From: Propionispora hippei DSM 15287 | GTDB taxonomy: Bacteria; Bacillota; Negativicutes; Propionisporales; Propionisporaceae | NCBI RefSeq assembly: GCF_900141835.1 | Contig: NZ_FQZD01000028.1 | Span: forward strand, 1 to 47,451 | DNA: 47,451 nt | Direction: 5' to 3' | Shown: one piece after another, positions 16,553 to 24,844 of the stretch | Numbering within the stretch: the first letter of the stretch is position 1 | How the letters are laid out: each line of letters starts with the position of its first letter | The notes under the pieces: generated by a model | The model's input: only the letters and a program-made list of their open reading frames with translations | Told to the model about the DNA's origin: nothing | Database searches by the model: none | Position numbers and translations under genes: made by a program

Positions 16553-16645
16553 AACAGGATCAAGTGGCCGGTTACCGGCGACTGGGCAGACATGACGCAG
16601 CAGGATATATTGCCTGCGGGATCTAATGATTCCGCAGGCTTTTTT
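16553..16645 (+). ncRNA. Probable NiCo (czcD-type) riboswitch with terminator platform
   Basis: Downstream of the promoter lie the blocks ACAGGATCAAG, a GCCGG-TTA-CCGGC hairpin at 16567-16579, GACTGGGCAG and GACGCAGCAGG, as expected for the four-stem NiCo aptamer that binds Ni2+ or Co2+. A strong terminator follows directly, GCCTGCGG/CCGCAGGC at 16612-16639 plus six T. Metal binding would be expected to disrupt it and allow transcription. The gene downstream is a cation diffusion facilitator, the classic target. The identification is from memory of the motif and was not scored against a covariance model. Confidence 0.75.
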
Positions 16646-16701
16646 AATAAGCGACGGAATAGTAAGTCTATGCCATATTATTTTGCAGGGAGGTTTATGC
16701 G

Positions 16702-17634
16702 TTGCAGGAGAGTCATCCGGAGGGAAATCTAAAAAGCAGGACGGCGTTGTTATCCATTCTGTCCAACTCGCTGCTGGTGGTTTTGAAACTGGCGGTAGGT
16801 TTGATTACCGGTACGGTGAGCATTGTTTCCGAGGCAGCCCATTCTGCGGTTGATTTAATCGCGTCCCTGGTTGCCTATGTGGCGGTCCGAAAATCCGATC
16901 AGCCGCCGGATAAAAATCATGCCTATGGCCACGGCAAGTTCGAGAACCTGTCCGGCGCCGTGGAAGCGTTGCTAATCATCGGCGCCGCCTTGTGGATTGT
17001 TTATGAGGCGGTCGATAAATTTTACTCCCACAACAAACCGGAGCATTTGGAATACGGCATTTTGCTTATGGTTATTTCTATCGCGCTTAACTACTGGGTT
17101 TCCGGCCGGCTGCTGACCGTGGCCCGCCAGACCGAATCCCAGGCGCTGGAGGCCGACGCCTTGCATCTGCGGGCCGATATCTGGACCTCGGTCGGTGTGC
17201 TGATCGGTCTGGTTTTGATCAAAGCGACGGGACTGAGCTGGCTTGACCCGCTAATTGCTCTTTCGGTGGCCGGCATTGTTTTTAAAGCCGGTTACGATAT
17301 GACCAAAAAAAGTGTCCATGAGCTTACTGATATTGCGTTGCCAGCGGAAGAGGAGGCGATTATCAGCGAAATTGTTAATCGTCATGAGGAGGTTATCTCC
17401 TTTCACCGGCTCCGGACGCGGCGGTCAGGCAGCTACCGGCTGATTGACATGCACCTGATTTTATACAAGGAGATGCACCTGGATAAGGCCCATGCCGTAT
17501 GCGACCAATTGGAACGGGAAATCGAGGAACGGCTTGGACTCTGTGATGTGGTCATTCATATTGAACCTTGCGATTATCATGACGGCTTTGGCAGTTGTCC
17601 TTTGCCGCCGGCAGACGAAGAAAAAGGGCATTGA
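16702..17634 (+). CDS. Cation diffusion facilitator metal exporter, probably Ni/Co
   Basis: A 310-residue membrane exporter of the CDF family. It has about six transmembrane helices, the TM2 site region SEAAHSAVDL, HAYGHGKFE in the cytoplasmic loop, TM5 EADALHLRADIWTS, and a C-terminal ferredoxin-like domain (HRLRTRRSGSYRLIDMHLIL). It would expel divalent cations using the proton gradient. The start is TTG 16702, because GGGAGG lies eight bases upstream; the ATG at 16697 is in another frame. The NiCo riboswitch in front suggests nickel or cobalt as physiological substrate. Confidence 0.88.
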   Translation: MQESHPEGNLKSRTALLSILSNSLLVVLKLAVGLITGTVSIVSEAAHSAVDLIASLVAYVAVRKSDQPPDKNHAYGHGKFENLSGAVEALLIIGAALWIVYEAVDKFYSHNKPEHLEYGILLMVISIALNYWVSGRLLTVARQTESQALEADALHLRADIWTSVGVLIGLVLIKATGLSWLDPLIALSVAGIVFKAGYDMTKKSVHELTDIALPAEEEAIISEIVNRHEEVISFHRLRTRRSGSYRLIDMHLILYKEMHLDKAHAVCDQLEREIEERLGLCDVVIHIEPCDYHDGFGSCPLPPADEEKGH

Positions 17635-17655
17635 CGGTGGCGTCAATGCCCTTTT
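17626..17655. terminator. Bidirectional terminator between CDF gene and the minus-strand gene
   Basis: A perfect 11-bp stem (GGGCATTGACG/CGTCAATGCCC) with a GTGG loop overlapping the CDF stop codon. T runs follow on both strands, so it serves the two convergent genes. Confidence 0.88.
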
Positions 17656-17666
17656 GGTTGATAAGA

Positions 17667-18149
17667 TTACAGCGAGTCCGGAGTGTTTGGACTCTCGTCC
17701 TGTTTGTCCCGGCTGCGGCGCCCGCGCCAGGACGGAATATCGCCGGGTTTAAAGCCGGAGGGGGTGCCGCGGCATTTATCCAGAGCCCGCCGCAGCACTT
17801 CAAGCTGCAGAATTTGATCACCCGTACGGTAAGGAGTATCAGTGACGTCCGTCCGGTTGGTTAGCAGCCGGAACAGATCAATGGGAGCGCAGGTAATGCC
17901 GAGGAAGTCGCTGCTGTAGCTTATTTTGCAGCAGAGCAGTTCCAACAGAATGTCAATCAGTGTTCCGGTATGGTCGAACCGCTCTACCGAGCGAATGAAA
18001 ATGTCTTCCGGTACACCGGGGATACGGTGAATTTCTTCGGCGGAGCCCACAAGCAGCCGGTAGGAGCTGACCAGCGAAGAAAAATTCGGAATGATGGCAT
18101 TCACATCGGCAAGAATAGTATTAACAATGGGTTGCGGTATTGTCGCCAT
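17667..18149 (-). CDS. Hypothetical protein
   Basis: A 160-residue protein with no recognised domain. It starts MATIPQPIVNTILADVNAIIP and has a leucine-rich helical middle part (TLIDILLELLCCKI). The C-terminal tail is low-complexity and charged, around WRGRRSRDKQDE. The ATG at 18149 is chosen because AAGGGG precedes it on the minus strand; the longer start at 18179 has no RBS. It is convergent with the CDF gene and divergent from mscS. It has no signal peptide or membrane helix of full length, so it is probably cytosolic. Coding status is supported by start, RBS and the shared terminator only. Confidence 0.6.
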   Translation of the reverse strand: MATIPQPIVNTILADVNAIIPNFSSLVSSYRLLVGSAEEIHRIPGVPEDIFIRSVERFDHTGTLIDILLELLCCKISYSSDFLGITCAPIDLFRLLTNRTDVTDTPYRTGDQILQLEVLRRALDKCRGTPSGFKPGDIPSWRGRRSRDKQDESPNTPDSL

Positions 18150-18285
18150 AGCGATCGCCCCTTCGCACGGATTTGTCATACATTATATGAGGCGCCGGGG
18201 AAACGTGTTACTGCCGGCTGGAAAAGAGGAATTTTTCCTGGAAAGTCTAATTATTATACAATTGATGCTGTAAGGAGGTCGCTCT

Positions 18286-19107
18286 GTGACAGAGTTTTTT
18301 GTAAATCCTGATTTTTTGCTGGAGACGGCGCATAAACTGCTGCGGATTCTGGCCATTTTAGTGGGGGCGGCAGTGGTTTTGAAAATATCCCGTTCACTGA
18401 TCGCGCGGTTTTTTATTCCACCCCAAGGTGTAAAAACCTTCTACTTGGAAGAGAAACGGGCCCGGACCTTATATGCCCTGACTGCCAACATTCTCCGCTA
18501 TATCATATATTTCATCGCGGCCATTATGCTGCTGCAGGAATGCAGCATTGACACTACCTCGCTGATTGCCGGCGCCGGTGTGATCGGTTTGGCCCTTGGC
18601 GTAGGCGCCCAGAGCCTGATTAAGGATTTTATCAGCGGCTTCTTTATTATTCTGGAGGACCAGTATTCGGTTGGCGATTATATTGTCAGTGATAATATGG
18701 CCGGGACGGTGGAGGAGATCGGTTTCCGGTCCACCAAGCTGCGGGATGCCAATGGCGTGCTGCATTTTATCCCTAACGGCGCTATTACCCGGATCAGTAA
18801 TTATACCCGGGGTCATATGCAGGCGGTAGTGAATATTCCTGTCGCTTACGAGGCCGACCTGAATCAGGTCGTGGCTTTGCTGGAGGAGGCTTGTGCCGCC
18901 GTTGGCGCTGCCATGCCGGAAGTGGTGAGTGGCCCCAAGGTGGTAGGTATCGTAGAATTTCGCAGCACTGATATGCTGCTGCGACTGGTGGCCGAGACGG
19001 TGCCGCTTAAGCAGGGGGCGGTGGAAACCGCTATCCGTCATAAAGTGGCCACTTTGTTTCAGTCGGCGGGCGTTGTCATGCCGCCGGCGCTGTTAATAAA
19101 AAGCTAG
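18286..19107 (+). CDS. MscS-family small-conductance mechanosensitive channel
   Basis: A 273-residue MscS-type channel that opens under membrane tension to release solutes. Three hydrophobic segments in the first ~110 residues are followed by the pore-lining stretch GAGVIGLALGVGAQSLIKDFISG and the beta domain (DQYSVGDYIVSDNMAGTVEEIGFRSTKLRD, with PNGAITRISNYTRG). It is close in length to E. coli MscS (286). The GTG at 18286 has AAGGAGGT seven bases upstream. It is followed after 12 bases by the DUF951 gene, so the two are co-transcribed. Confidence 0.9.
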   Translation: MTEFFVNPDFLLETAHKLLRILAILVGAAVVLKISRSLIARFFIPPQGVKTFYLEEKRARTLYALTANILRYIIYFIAAIMLLQECSIDTTSLIAGAGVIGLALGVGAQSLIKDFISGFFIILEDQYSVGDYIVSDNMAGTVEEIGFRSTKLRDANGVLHFIPNGAITRISNYTRGHMQAVVNIPVAYEADLNQVVALLEEACAAVGAAMPEVVSGPKVVGIVEFRSTDMLLRLVAETVPLKQGAVETAIRHKVATLFQSAGVVMPPALLIKS

Positions 19108-19119
19108 GGGGAAATTAAG

Positions 19120-19329
19120 ATGGAGCGGATACAGTATAAGATCGGCGACATTGTTAAAATGAAAAAACAGCATCCCTGCGGTTCGGACCGCTGGGAAATT
19201 ACCCGGACCGGCATTGACTTCGGCATCAAATGCCTGGGCTGCGGCCGCTGGGTAATGGTTCCCCGGCCGAAATTTGAGAAAGCCGTCAAAACCATTGTGG
19301 GACGGACCGACGACCCGGCGGAGCATTAG
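19120..19329 (+). CDS. DUF951 family small protein
   Basis: A 69-residue basic protein of the DUF951 family. It is recognised from YKIGDIVKMKKQHPCGSDRWEI followed by GIDFGIKCLGCGRWVMVPR. Two Cys in CLGC plus the Cys of HPCG could bind a metal. It usually sits beside mscS or ychF in Firmicutes, as here. Function is unknown; an RNA-associated role is guessed from the basic SH3-like appearance. Confidence 0.85.
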   Translation: MERIQYKIGDIVKMKKQHPCGSDRWEITRTGIDFGIKCLGCGRWVMVPRPKFEKAVKTIVGRTDDPAEH

Positions 19330-19487
19330 TGCCTCGTCCGGCCGAAAGCTGTAGCAGATCACCGGCCTTTTTCCGTCAGCCTTCGTTGTCGTCGGCTTAC
19401 ATATATTCGATATGCGCGCCTCCTCCGTCTTGCCTGACGGCAAAAATCCCCGAGGCCACACTACCGCTTCCCGCTGGGGGAGGCACT
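19328..19487. repeat. MITE-like element, 160 bp, copy 1
   Basis: It begins AGTGCCTC and ends GAGGCACT, an 8-bp perfect terminal inverted repeat. The interior has a second inverted pair (CCGTCAG / CTGACGG) and a layout shared with the next two elements, with TTTTTCCGTC near one third of the length and CTTGCC followed by an A-rich AAAAATC block near two thirds. Its first bases overlap the DUF951 stop codon. Confidence 0.6.
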
Positions 19488-19539
19488 GGGAACTATTGAA
19501 ATTCTGGCAGTGATACTCTAAAATAGACAAAGATATAAA

Positions 19540-19697
19540 GAACCGCTAGTGTCTTCACACTGTGCGTCCTGACGGATCTTTTCCGCCTGCCTGCGTCAGT
19601 AAAACCTTGAAATAGCCGAAATATTCCTGCGGTTTTACCTCCTTGCCAGGCAAAAAAATCTCTCGCCAGGCTCATAGGTTCATGACATCAGCGGTTC
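19540..19697. repeat. MITE-like element, 158 bp, copy 2
   Basis: Ends are GAACCGCT and AGCGGTTC. The interior is clearly homologous to the 159-bp element after ychF: GGATCTTTTCCG, AAAACCTT, TATTCCTGCGG, CCTCCTTGCCAG and AAATCTCTCGCCAGGCT appear in the same order and spacing. It lies just upstream of ychF and may add a transcript hairpin. Confidence 0.75.
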
Positions 19698-19733
19698 CTA
19701 AGACAACGAAATTTAAAGTAAGGTGGAAGATAC

Positions 19734-20840
19734 ATGAGTACAAATTTAGAAGTAGGCATCGTCGGTTTGCCCAATGTCGGCAAGAGCACCCTGTTTAATG
19801 CCATTACCAAGGCGGGCGCTGAAGCGGCCAATTATCCGTTTTGCACCATTGAACCTAATGTCGGGGTGGTGGATGTCCCCGATGAACGCTTGCAGAAGCT
19901 GGTCGATATGTATAAATCGAAACGGGTTATTCCGGCGGCTGTCCGCTTTGTCGATATTGCCGGCCTGGTCAAGGGGGCGGCGCAGGGAGAAGGCTTAGGC
20001 AATAAGTTTTTGGCCCACATTCGTCAGGTTGATGCTATTGCCCAGGTGGTGCGCTGCTTTGCCGATGAGAATATTACCCATGTCGAAGGCGCTCTGGACC
20101 CGCTGCGGGATATTGAGATTATCAATACCGAGTTGTGTCTGGCTGACCTGGAAACGGTAGAAAAAAGAATGGAGCGCACCCAAAAGCTGGTGAAGAGTGG
20201 CGATAAAAAGGCCCAGGCTGAGCTGGCTATCCTCAAGCGGATTCAGGACGCTTTGGGCAATGCCGAACCGGCTCGCCGGGTGGAATTGGAAGCCGATGAA
20301 GCGGCGATGATCGCCGACCTCAATCTTCTGACGCTTAAACCGGTCCTTTTTGTCGCCAATGTCAGCGAAGAAGAAGTGACCTGCCCGGAGGACAACCGGT
20401 ATGTGCAGGCTGTGCTCCAATATGCGCAGCAGGAAAGAGCCGGCGTCGTCGCCGTTTCGGCCAAGGTGGAAGCGGAAATCGCCGAGTTGCCGGAAGCAGA
20501 CGCCAAGGAATTTCTGGCCGAGCTGGGTCTGAACGAATCGGGCCTGGACAAGCTGATCCGGGCGTCGCATAAGCTTTTGGGCTTGATGACCTTTTTGACG
20601 GCCGGCGAACAGGAAGTCAGGGCCTGGACCATTTGCCGGGGTACTAAAGCGCCGCAGGCTGGCGGCAAAATTCATAGTGACATCGAACGCGGCTTTATCC
20701 GGGCGGAAATCGTATCCTTTACCGATTTGATGGCGGCCGGCAGTCAGGCTGCTGCCAGAGAAAAGGGGCTGGTCCGGCTGGAGGGCAAGGACTATGTGAT
20801 GCAGGACGGCGATGTGACCTATTTCCGCTTTAATGTTTAG
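19734..20840 (+). CDS. ychF: Obg-like GTPase/ATPase YchF
   Basis: A 368-residue member of the YchF/OLA1 family of ribosome-associated P-loop NTPases, which prefer ATP over GTP. Visible features are the G1 motif [15 protein letters not shown], switch region [19 protein letters not shown]3 DIAGLVKGA, the altered G4 NVSEEE, and a C-terminal TGS domain ([30 protein letters not shown]). Length is standard. ATG 19734 follows AAGGTGG. MITE-like elements flank it on both sides, so it is probably transcribed separately. Confidence 0.95.
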   Translation: MSTNLEVGIVGLPNVGKSTLFNAITKAGAEAANYPFCTIEPNVGVVDVPDERLQKLVDMYKSKRVIPAAVRFVDIAGLVKGAAQGEGLGNKFLAHIRQVDAIAQVVRCFADENITHVEGALDPLRDIEIINTELCLADLETVEKRMERTQKLVKSGDKKAQAELAILKRIQDALGNAEPARRVELEADEAAMIADLNLLTLKPVLFVANVSEEEVTCPEDNRYVQAVLQYAQQERAGVVAVSAKVEAEIAELPEADAKEFLAELGLNESGLDKLIRASHKLLGLMTFLTAGEQEVRAWTICRGTKAPQAGGKIHSDIERGFIRAEIVSFTDLMAAGSQAAAREKGLVRLEGKDYVMQDGDVTYFRFNV

Positions 20841-20999
20841 GGAACCATTGATTTATTCACACCGCATAGCCTAGCGGATCTTTTTCCGTCTGGCTTTGTC
20901 AGCAAAACCTTAAAACAGGAACCGTATTCCTGCGGCCTTACTTCCTTGCCAGCCGAAAAATCTCTCGCCAGGCTGGCCGGCCATTAAATCAGCGGTTCC
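20841..20999. repeat. MITE-like element, 159 bp, copy 3
   Basis: It starts directly after the ychF stop codon. The ends GGAACC-(AT)-TGATTTA and TAAATCA-(GC)-GGTTCC form an imperfect inverted repeat. The interior matches the 158-bp element before ychF over most of its length. It may provide the transcript end for ychF. Confidence 0.75.
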
Positions 21000-21016
21000 C
21001 TTCTTGTGTAAATTTC

Positions 21017-21045
21017 TTGCAATTGGATATTTTTAATGCTATAAT
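21017..21045 (+). promoter_or_regulatory. Promoter of rpsF-ssb-rpsR
   Basis: TTGCAA at 21017-21022 and TATAAT at 21040-21045 with a 17-base spacer; TG just before the -10 box makes it an extended -10. A leader of about 100 bases follows. Confidence 0.8.
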
Positions 21046-21099
21046 AATTTAGTCTAGGACATTGTCCTGGTTTGTTGGTTTGCAAATTTTATTTGTTAA

Positions 21100-21137
21100 C
21101 CTCCCTGCTCCCCGTGCGGGAGCCACTAGTCCACAGG
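21100..21137 (+). promoter_or_regulatory. Possible S6:S18 autoregulatory mRNA hairpin
   Basis: The rpsF leader contains the hairpin GCTCCC-CGTGC-GGGAGC just before the RBS. Leaders of rpsF in many bacteria bind the S6:S18 complex through a CCG-containing stem-loop. The position fits; the detailed motif was not verified. Confidence 0.35.
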
Positions 21138-21150
21138 AGGAGGTGATTTC

Positions 21151-21435
21151 GTGAGAAAGTACGAAGTCATATTCATTGTTAAGCCGTTGGAAGAAGAGGC
21201 GACAAACGCGGTGCTTGCCAAGTTTGAAAACCTTGTGACTGCAAATGGCGGAAACATTGAGAAGATTGATCGTTGGGGTAAAAAACGCTTGGCCTATGAA
21301 GTGAAAGACTTCACCGAGGGTTATTACTGCATCTTCTACTTCACTGGTGAACCGGCTGTTGTTGCCGAGCTTGACCGTGTGATGAAGATTACCGATGAGA
21401 TCTTGAAACATATGGTTATTAAAGAAGACGAATAA
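21151..21435 (+). CDS. rpsF: 30S ribosomal protein S6
   Basis: A 94-residue S6, a primary platform protein of the small subunit that pairs with S18. It begins [18 protein letters not shown] and has [22 protein letters not shown] and the C-terminal [10 protein letters not shown]. The start is GTG 21151 after AGGAGGAGGTG. It leads the conserved rpsF-ssb-rpsR operon. Confidence 0.96.
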   Translation: MRKYEVIFIVKPLEEEATNAVLAKFENLVTANGGNIEKIDRWGKKRLAYEVKDFTEGYYCIFYFTGEPAVVAELDRVMKITDEILKHMVIKEDE

Positions 21436-21507
21436 ACAGCAGTGCGTAAAAACGCTAAATATTACAGAGGCTGCTCATAAGCAGCAGTCTTTCGGAGGGA
21501 ATAAACC

Positions 21508-21921
21508 ATGAATAAGGTTATCTTAGTCGGTCGCTTGGCTCGTGATCCTGAGGTGCGCTACACGCAGAACGGTAAAGCGGTGGCTTCCTTTTCTATCGCG
21601 GTAAACCGCTTCGGCGGCGGACAAGGTCAAGAACAGACTGACTTTATTCCCATCGTTGCATGGGAAAAACTGGCCGAAATTTGTGGCAATAATCTTACCA
21701 AAGGGCGCCGTGTGCTGGTAGAGGGACGACTCCAAATCCGCTCCTATGACGGGAACGACGGACAGAAGCGGCGGGTAGCCGAAGTCATTGCCCAGAACAT
21801 TGAGTTTCTGGACAGCCGTCAGGCCGGCGGCAATAGCGGTGGCGGCGGCAGCACCAATTCCTTCAATGACGCCAGCTCTTTTGGTAGTGATGTCTTCCCT
21901 GAAGAGGAAATACCATTTTAA
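21508..21921 (+). CDS. ssb: Single-stranded DNA-binding protein
   Basis: A 137-residue SSB with an OB fold at residues ~1-105 (MNKVILVGRLARDPEVRYT, VASFSIAVNR, DFIPIVAWEKLAEICGNNLTKG, LVEGRLQIRSYD). A Gly/Ser-rich linker follows, then the acidic C-terminal tip EEEIPF that recruits repair and replication proteins. Slightly short, but complete. RBS GGAGGG precedes ATG 21508. Same operon as rpsF and rpsR. Confidence 0.96.
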   Translation: MNKVILVGRLARDPEVRYTQNGKAVASFSIAVNRFGGGQGQEQTDFIPIVAWEKLAEICGNNLTKGRRVLVEGRLQIRSYDGNDGQKRRVAEVIAQNIEFLDSRQAGGNSGGGGSTNSFNDASSFGSDVFPEEEIPF

Positions 21922-21936
21922 AGGGAGGTTCATACG

Positions 21937-22167
21937 GTGAAACGTGAAAGAGGCAGAAAACCTAAGAAAAAAGTTTGCAGCTTCTGCGTAGATAAAGTGG
22001 AAGCCATTGACTATAAAGACGTTCCGAAGTTACGCCGTTATACGACTGAACGCGGTAAAATCCTGCCGCGCCGTATTTCGGGCAACTGCGCCAAACATCA
22101 GCGTCAATTGACTGTATCCATTAAACGGGCAAGAAACATTGCTTTGTTGCCGTTTACAGCAGAATAA
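21937..22167 (+). CDS. rpsR: 30S ribosomal protein S18
   Basis: A 76-residue S18, partner of S6. It has the N-terminal KKKVCSFC cysteine pair of the zinc-type S18, [23 protein letters not shown], and [25 protein letters not shown]. The start is GTG 21937 after AAAGGGAGG. A strong terminator follows. Confidence 0.96.
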   Translation: MKRERGRKPKKKVCSFCVDKVEAIDYKDVPKLRRYTTERGKILPRRISGNCAKHQRQLTVSIKRARNIALLPFTAE

Positions 22168-22173
22168 AAAACG

Positions 22174-22199
22174 AGAGAACCCACGGGTTCTCTTTTTTT
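22174..22199 (+). terminator. Terminator of rpsF-ssb-rpsR
   Basis: AGAGAACCC and GGGTTCTCT form a tight hairpin followed by seven T. Confidence 0.92.
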
Positions 22200-22281
22200 C
22201 TTTTTTAGGCAGCAGGCACGCTGATTCTTTTCGCCTGATCCATGTCTTATTTTGTAGTGCCATAAATAAAATATAAGTAGA

Positions 22282-22440
22282 GCTTGTTTGTAAAGTAACG
22301 GAATAAGCTTGGACACGTGATTTCATGCCAGGCACGGTAACATTATGCAGAAATAGCGGCCCCTATTTCAAAAGATGTTAAGTAAATATGGTACAACAAT
22401 CACCGTCAAGCAGCGTTCCGGATATTTTACAAACAAGCCC
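22282..22440. repeat. 159-bp element with 13-bp terminal inverted repeats
   Basis: GCTTGTTTGTAAA at 22282-22294 is the exact reverse complement of TTTACAAACAAGC at 22428-22440. Length equals that of the three elements around ychF, but the sequence is different. A related short palindrome with the same TAACGGAATA core lies at 24777-24806. It fills the gap between rpsR and the aminopeptidase gene and may be a MITE. Confidence 0.6.
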
Positions 22441-22463
22441 TAATAAGCTTTGGGAGGTTCTCT

Positions 22464-23372
22464 ATGAACAGATTGCGCCAAAATCTGCTGGCATCCCTGA
22501 CGGACAGCGAGTTTCCGGTGAGAAAAATTGTCTTGTGCTATCAGAGAAACAGGGCGCTGGCGGAAGCTATCGCCGGCCTATTGCCCTATTCCTGCCTGCT
22601 CGTTCACAGCCCTAGCCAGCTGTTAACCGGACCGGAACTGGCCGAGGTCAGCCATGCGCTGGAACTCTATCAGCCGGCCGGACCGGGCTATGAGGGCTGT
22701 TTGGCGCAGCGTGCCGCGCTGCGGACTCAGGGCTGCCGGATTTTGACCCTTTATGATTGGGAGGAAAACTATCTGGCCGATGCCTTTTGGGGTGATGTCG
22801 AATATCCGGCGTTAGCGTCGTTGCTGGCGCAGACCAAGGCGGAACTAGAGCGGGTGGAGGAGTTTTCGATTACCTCCGAGCTGGGTACCGATATCCGCTT
22901 TTCGGTCAAGGGGCGGCGCTGGCTGGCCGAGGACGGTATGTGCCGCAGTCAGGCCCTAACCCAGCTGCCGGATGGAGAGATCTACACCTGCCCGGTGGAG
23001 GAAACCCTTACTGGTGTGCTGGTAGTCGACGGGACGGTAAGCCGTTCCTGGTTGCCTGACGAGCCGCAGCACCTTGAGTTTGTACAAGGCAGGCTGGTGA
23101 ATTGCTCACCCGCTATGGCGGCTTACCTTGCCCCCAAGGCACCGGATATTTATCAGATCGGCGAATTTGCGCTGGGTTTTAATACCGCCTGCCGACAGGT
23201 GGTTCGTAATATTTCAGTCGATGAAAAAGCGGCAGGAACGGTGCATTTCGCCTTGGGCGACAGCTACGGGCTGGGCCGAAGTAAATCCAGGTATCATGTG
23301 GATATGGTCATTCGGCGGCCCAAAATCCGGACCTGGCCGGCGATACAACTGCCTTATTTTATGGCTGACTGA
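22464..23372 (+). CDS. M29-type metallo-aminopeptidase-like protein
   Basis: A 302-residue protein whose C-terminal ~170 residues match the M29 (AmpS/aminopeptidase T) family of dinuclear-metal peptidases. Candidate metal ligands are all present in family order: Glu in PDGEIYTCP, Glu in IGEFALGFN, His in GTVHFALGDSYG with the following Tyr, and His/Asp in RYHVDMV. It is shorter than the usual ~400 residues because the N-terminal domain is reduced. That makes peptidase specificity uncertain; related proteins include dioxygenases such as NicX. ATG 22464 follows GGGAGG. A small CGGTTA/TAACCG hairpin at 23374-23392 with a T run follows the stop. Confidence 0.7.
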   Translation: MNRLRQNLLASLTDSEFPVRKIVLCYQRNRALAEAIAGLLPYSCLLVHSPSQLLTGPELAEVSHALELYQPAGPGYEGCLAQRAALRTQGCRILTLYDWEENYLADAFWGDVEYPALASLLAQTKAELERVEEFSITSELGTDIRFSVKGRRWLAEDGMCRSQALTQLPDGEIYTCPVEETLTGVLVVDGTVSRSWLPDEPQHLEFVQGRLVNCSPAMAAYLAPKAPDIYQIGEFALGFNTACRQVVRNISVDEKAAGTVHFALGDSYGLGRSKSRYHVDMVIRRPKIRTWPAIQLPYFMAD

Positions 23373-23495
23373 TCGGTTAGGTGCCTTAACCGGCTTTTAT
23401 CGGCTATTTTTCGCACCGGCGGCAGGAAACCGGGCCAGGCTTTCCGAATATATTTACGATCTGTCTGTTTGGCACATCATAAGGAGGGAAACGCC

Positions 23496-23804
23496 TTGTT
23501 TTCTCATGAAACGGAAATTCTGCGCAAAATGCGGTTTATAGAGTGGTTAAAAGCGGAGCTCATTGCCAATGTGGGCTATTTATACCAGGCGATGGCCAAG
23601 AACAGTGAACAGGCGATCAAGGAGGGGTTGGCATCCCTGATTATATTGTGCTATATCCTGGCCAGGCGGCTGGGTATTTCCTTTGGGGAACTGGATGAGA
23701 TTATTATGGGAAAAATTGGGGATAATATACGGCAGGAACATGAGGCGGAGCGCTTATTCGGTGATTTTACCGCCTGTCAACGTTATCTGCAGCAGAGGAG
23801 ATGA
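23496..23804 (+). CDS. MazG-like family protein
   Basis: A 102-residue, all-helical small protein resembling the MazG-like family seen in spore-forming Firmicutes. Examples are EWLKAELIANVGYLYQAMAKNS, ASLIILCYILARRLGISFGELDE and IMGKIGDNIRQEHEAE. Start is taken at TTG 23496, since AAGGAGGG lies seven bases upstream; the frame is open further upstream to 23469 but without an RBS. It is followed after four bases by the DUF2232 gene, so they are co-transcribed. MazG relatives hydrolyse nucleotides; the full acidic active site is not obvious here. Confidence 0.65.
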   Translation: MFSHETEILRKMRFIEWLKAELIANVGYLYQAMAKNSEQAIKEGLASLIILCYILARRLGISFGELDEIIMGKIGDNIRQEHEAERLFGDFTACQRYLQQRR

Positions 23805-23808
23805 GCGG

Positions 23809-24762
23809 ATGCAGCAGACACGGATTCGGCCGATGACGGAAAGCGGCATTTTATCAGCCGTAGCGATTGTGATGATTATTATGAGTGTTTACCTGCCAGT
23901 TTTTGGGGTAGTGGCCGGAATTATCTGGCCTGTACCGCTTACACTGCTGGGAGTGCGCCATGGTTATAACTGGAGCTTGCTGGCGGTGGTGATAACCGGT
24001 CTGGTGACGGCTATGGTGCTGCAGCCGCTGACGGCGCTGCAGGCGGTGTTGGCTTTTGGCGGCATGGGCGTCGTGCTGGGGCACGCGATCAGGCAAAAGT
24101 ATCACCCGTTGAAAACATTGCTGGTGACAACCGCTGCCTCGCTGACCGGCGTACTGGCCTTGGGTTTTCTGGTTATGGGTATCAACCCGTTGGCTGATCA
24201 ACTGGACATGATGACTGAAGCCTTCGGTGAGGTGCAGACGATATACCGCACCACCGGACTGTTCAATGAAGAACAGCTAACCAGTATGGCGGCCATGTCG
24301 GCGGCTACGTTGGAGCTTTTAAAGCTGCTGCTGCCGGGTTTGCTGGTGCTTACGTCAGTGGTATATGCCTGGGTCAATCTGCTGGCGGCCCGAGTCCTGC
24401 TGCGGCGGCTGGGGACGGAGGTCCCGACTTTTCCTCCGTTTACCGAATGGCATTTGCCGCGCAGCATATTATATGCCGGTGCTGTTGTGGCAGTTATGTT
24501 TTACTGGGGTCACTACCGGGGCGTACAGCCACTGGATACGATCAGTGCCAATCTGGGAATATTGCTCCTGGTGCTCTTCTTTTTGCAGGGACTGTCTTTA
24601 TTTTACTACCTTGCCGATAAATACAATTTGTCAAGGTTGGTAAAGGGTATTATACTGTTCTTAACCTTCACTAACGGCTTCTGTATGGAGCTGACCTTTT
24701 TTGCCGGACTGTGGGACGTGGTTTTTGATTACCGGCGGCTGCGGTCTCGCAGTTTGAAGTAG
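23809..24762 (+). CDS. DUF2232 membrane protein (YybS-like)
   Basis: A 317-residue polytopic membrane protein of the DUF2232/YybS family, which lies beside gdpP, rplI and dnaB in most Firmicutes, exactly as here. The start region MTESGILSAVAIVMIIMSVYLPVFGVV is characteristic, and about eight hydrophobic segments follow. ATG 23809 is chosen because GAGGAG precedes it; the open frame upstream to 23683 overlaps the MazG-like gene. Function is unknown; a substrate-binding-type membrane role has been suggested for the family. Confidence 0.85.
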   Translation: MQQTRIRPMTESGILSAVAIVMIIMSVYLPVFGVVAGIIWPVPLTLLGVRHGYNWSLLAVVITGLVTAMVLQPLTALQAVLAFGGMGVVLGHAIRQKYHPLKTLLVTTAASLTGVLALGFLVMGINPLADQLDMMTEAFGEVQTIYRTTGLFNEEQLTSMAAMSAATLELLKLLLPGLLVLTSVVYAWVNLLAARVLLRRLGTEVPTFPPFTEWHLPRSILYAGAVVAVMFYWGHYRGVQPLDTISANLGILLLVLFFLQGLSLFYYLADKYNLSRLVKGIILFLTFTNGFCMELTFFAGLWDVVFDYRRLRSRSLK

Positions 24763-24776
24763 CGTAGCTTAGGTGT

Positions 24777-24806
24777 GTTTGCAAACTAACGGAATAGTTT
24801 ACAAAC
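24777..24806. repeat. Short palindrome related to the 22282-22440 element
   Basis: GTTTGCAAACTA and TAGTTTACAAAC form an imperfect hairpin around AACGGAA. The TTTG-AAA-TAACGGAATA core is shared with the left end of the 159-bp element before the M29 gene, so this may be a deletion derivative. Confidence 0.45.
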
Positions 24807-24844
24807 GTGTTCGAAGGCTGACGCTGTGATATGGAGGCGAAATT

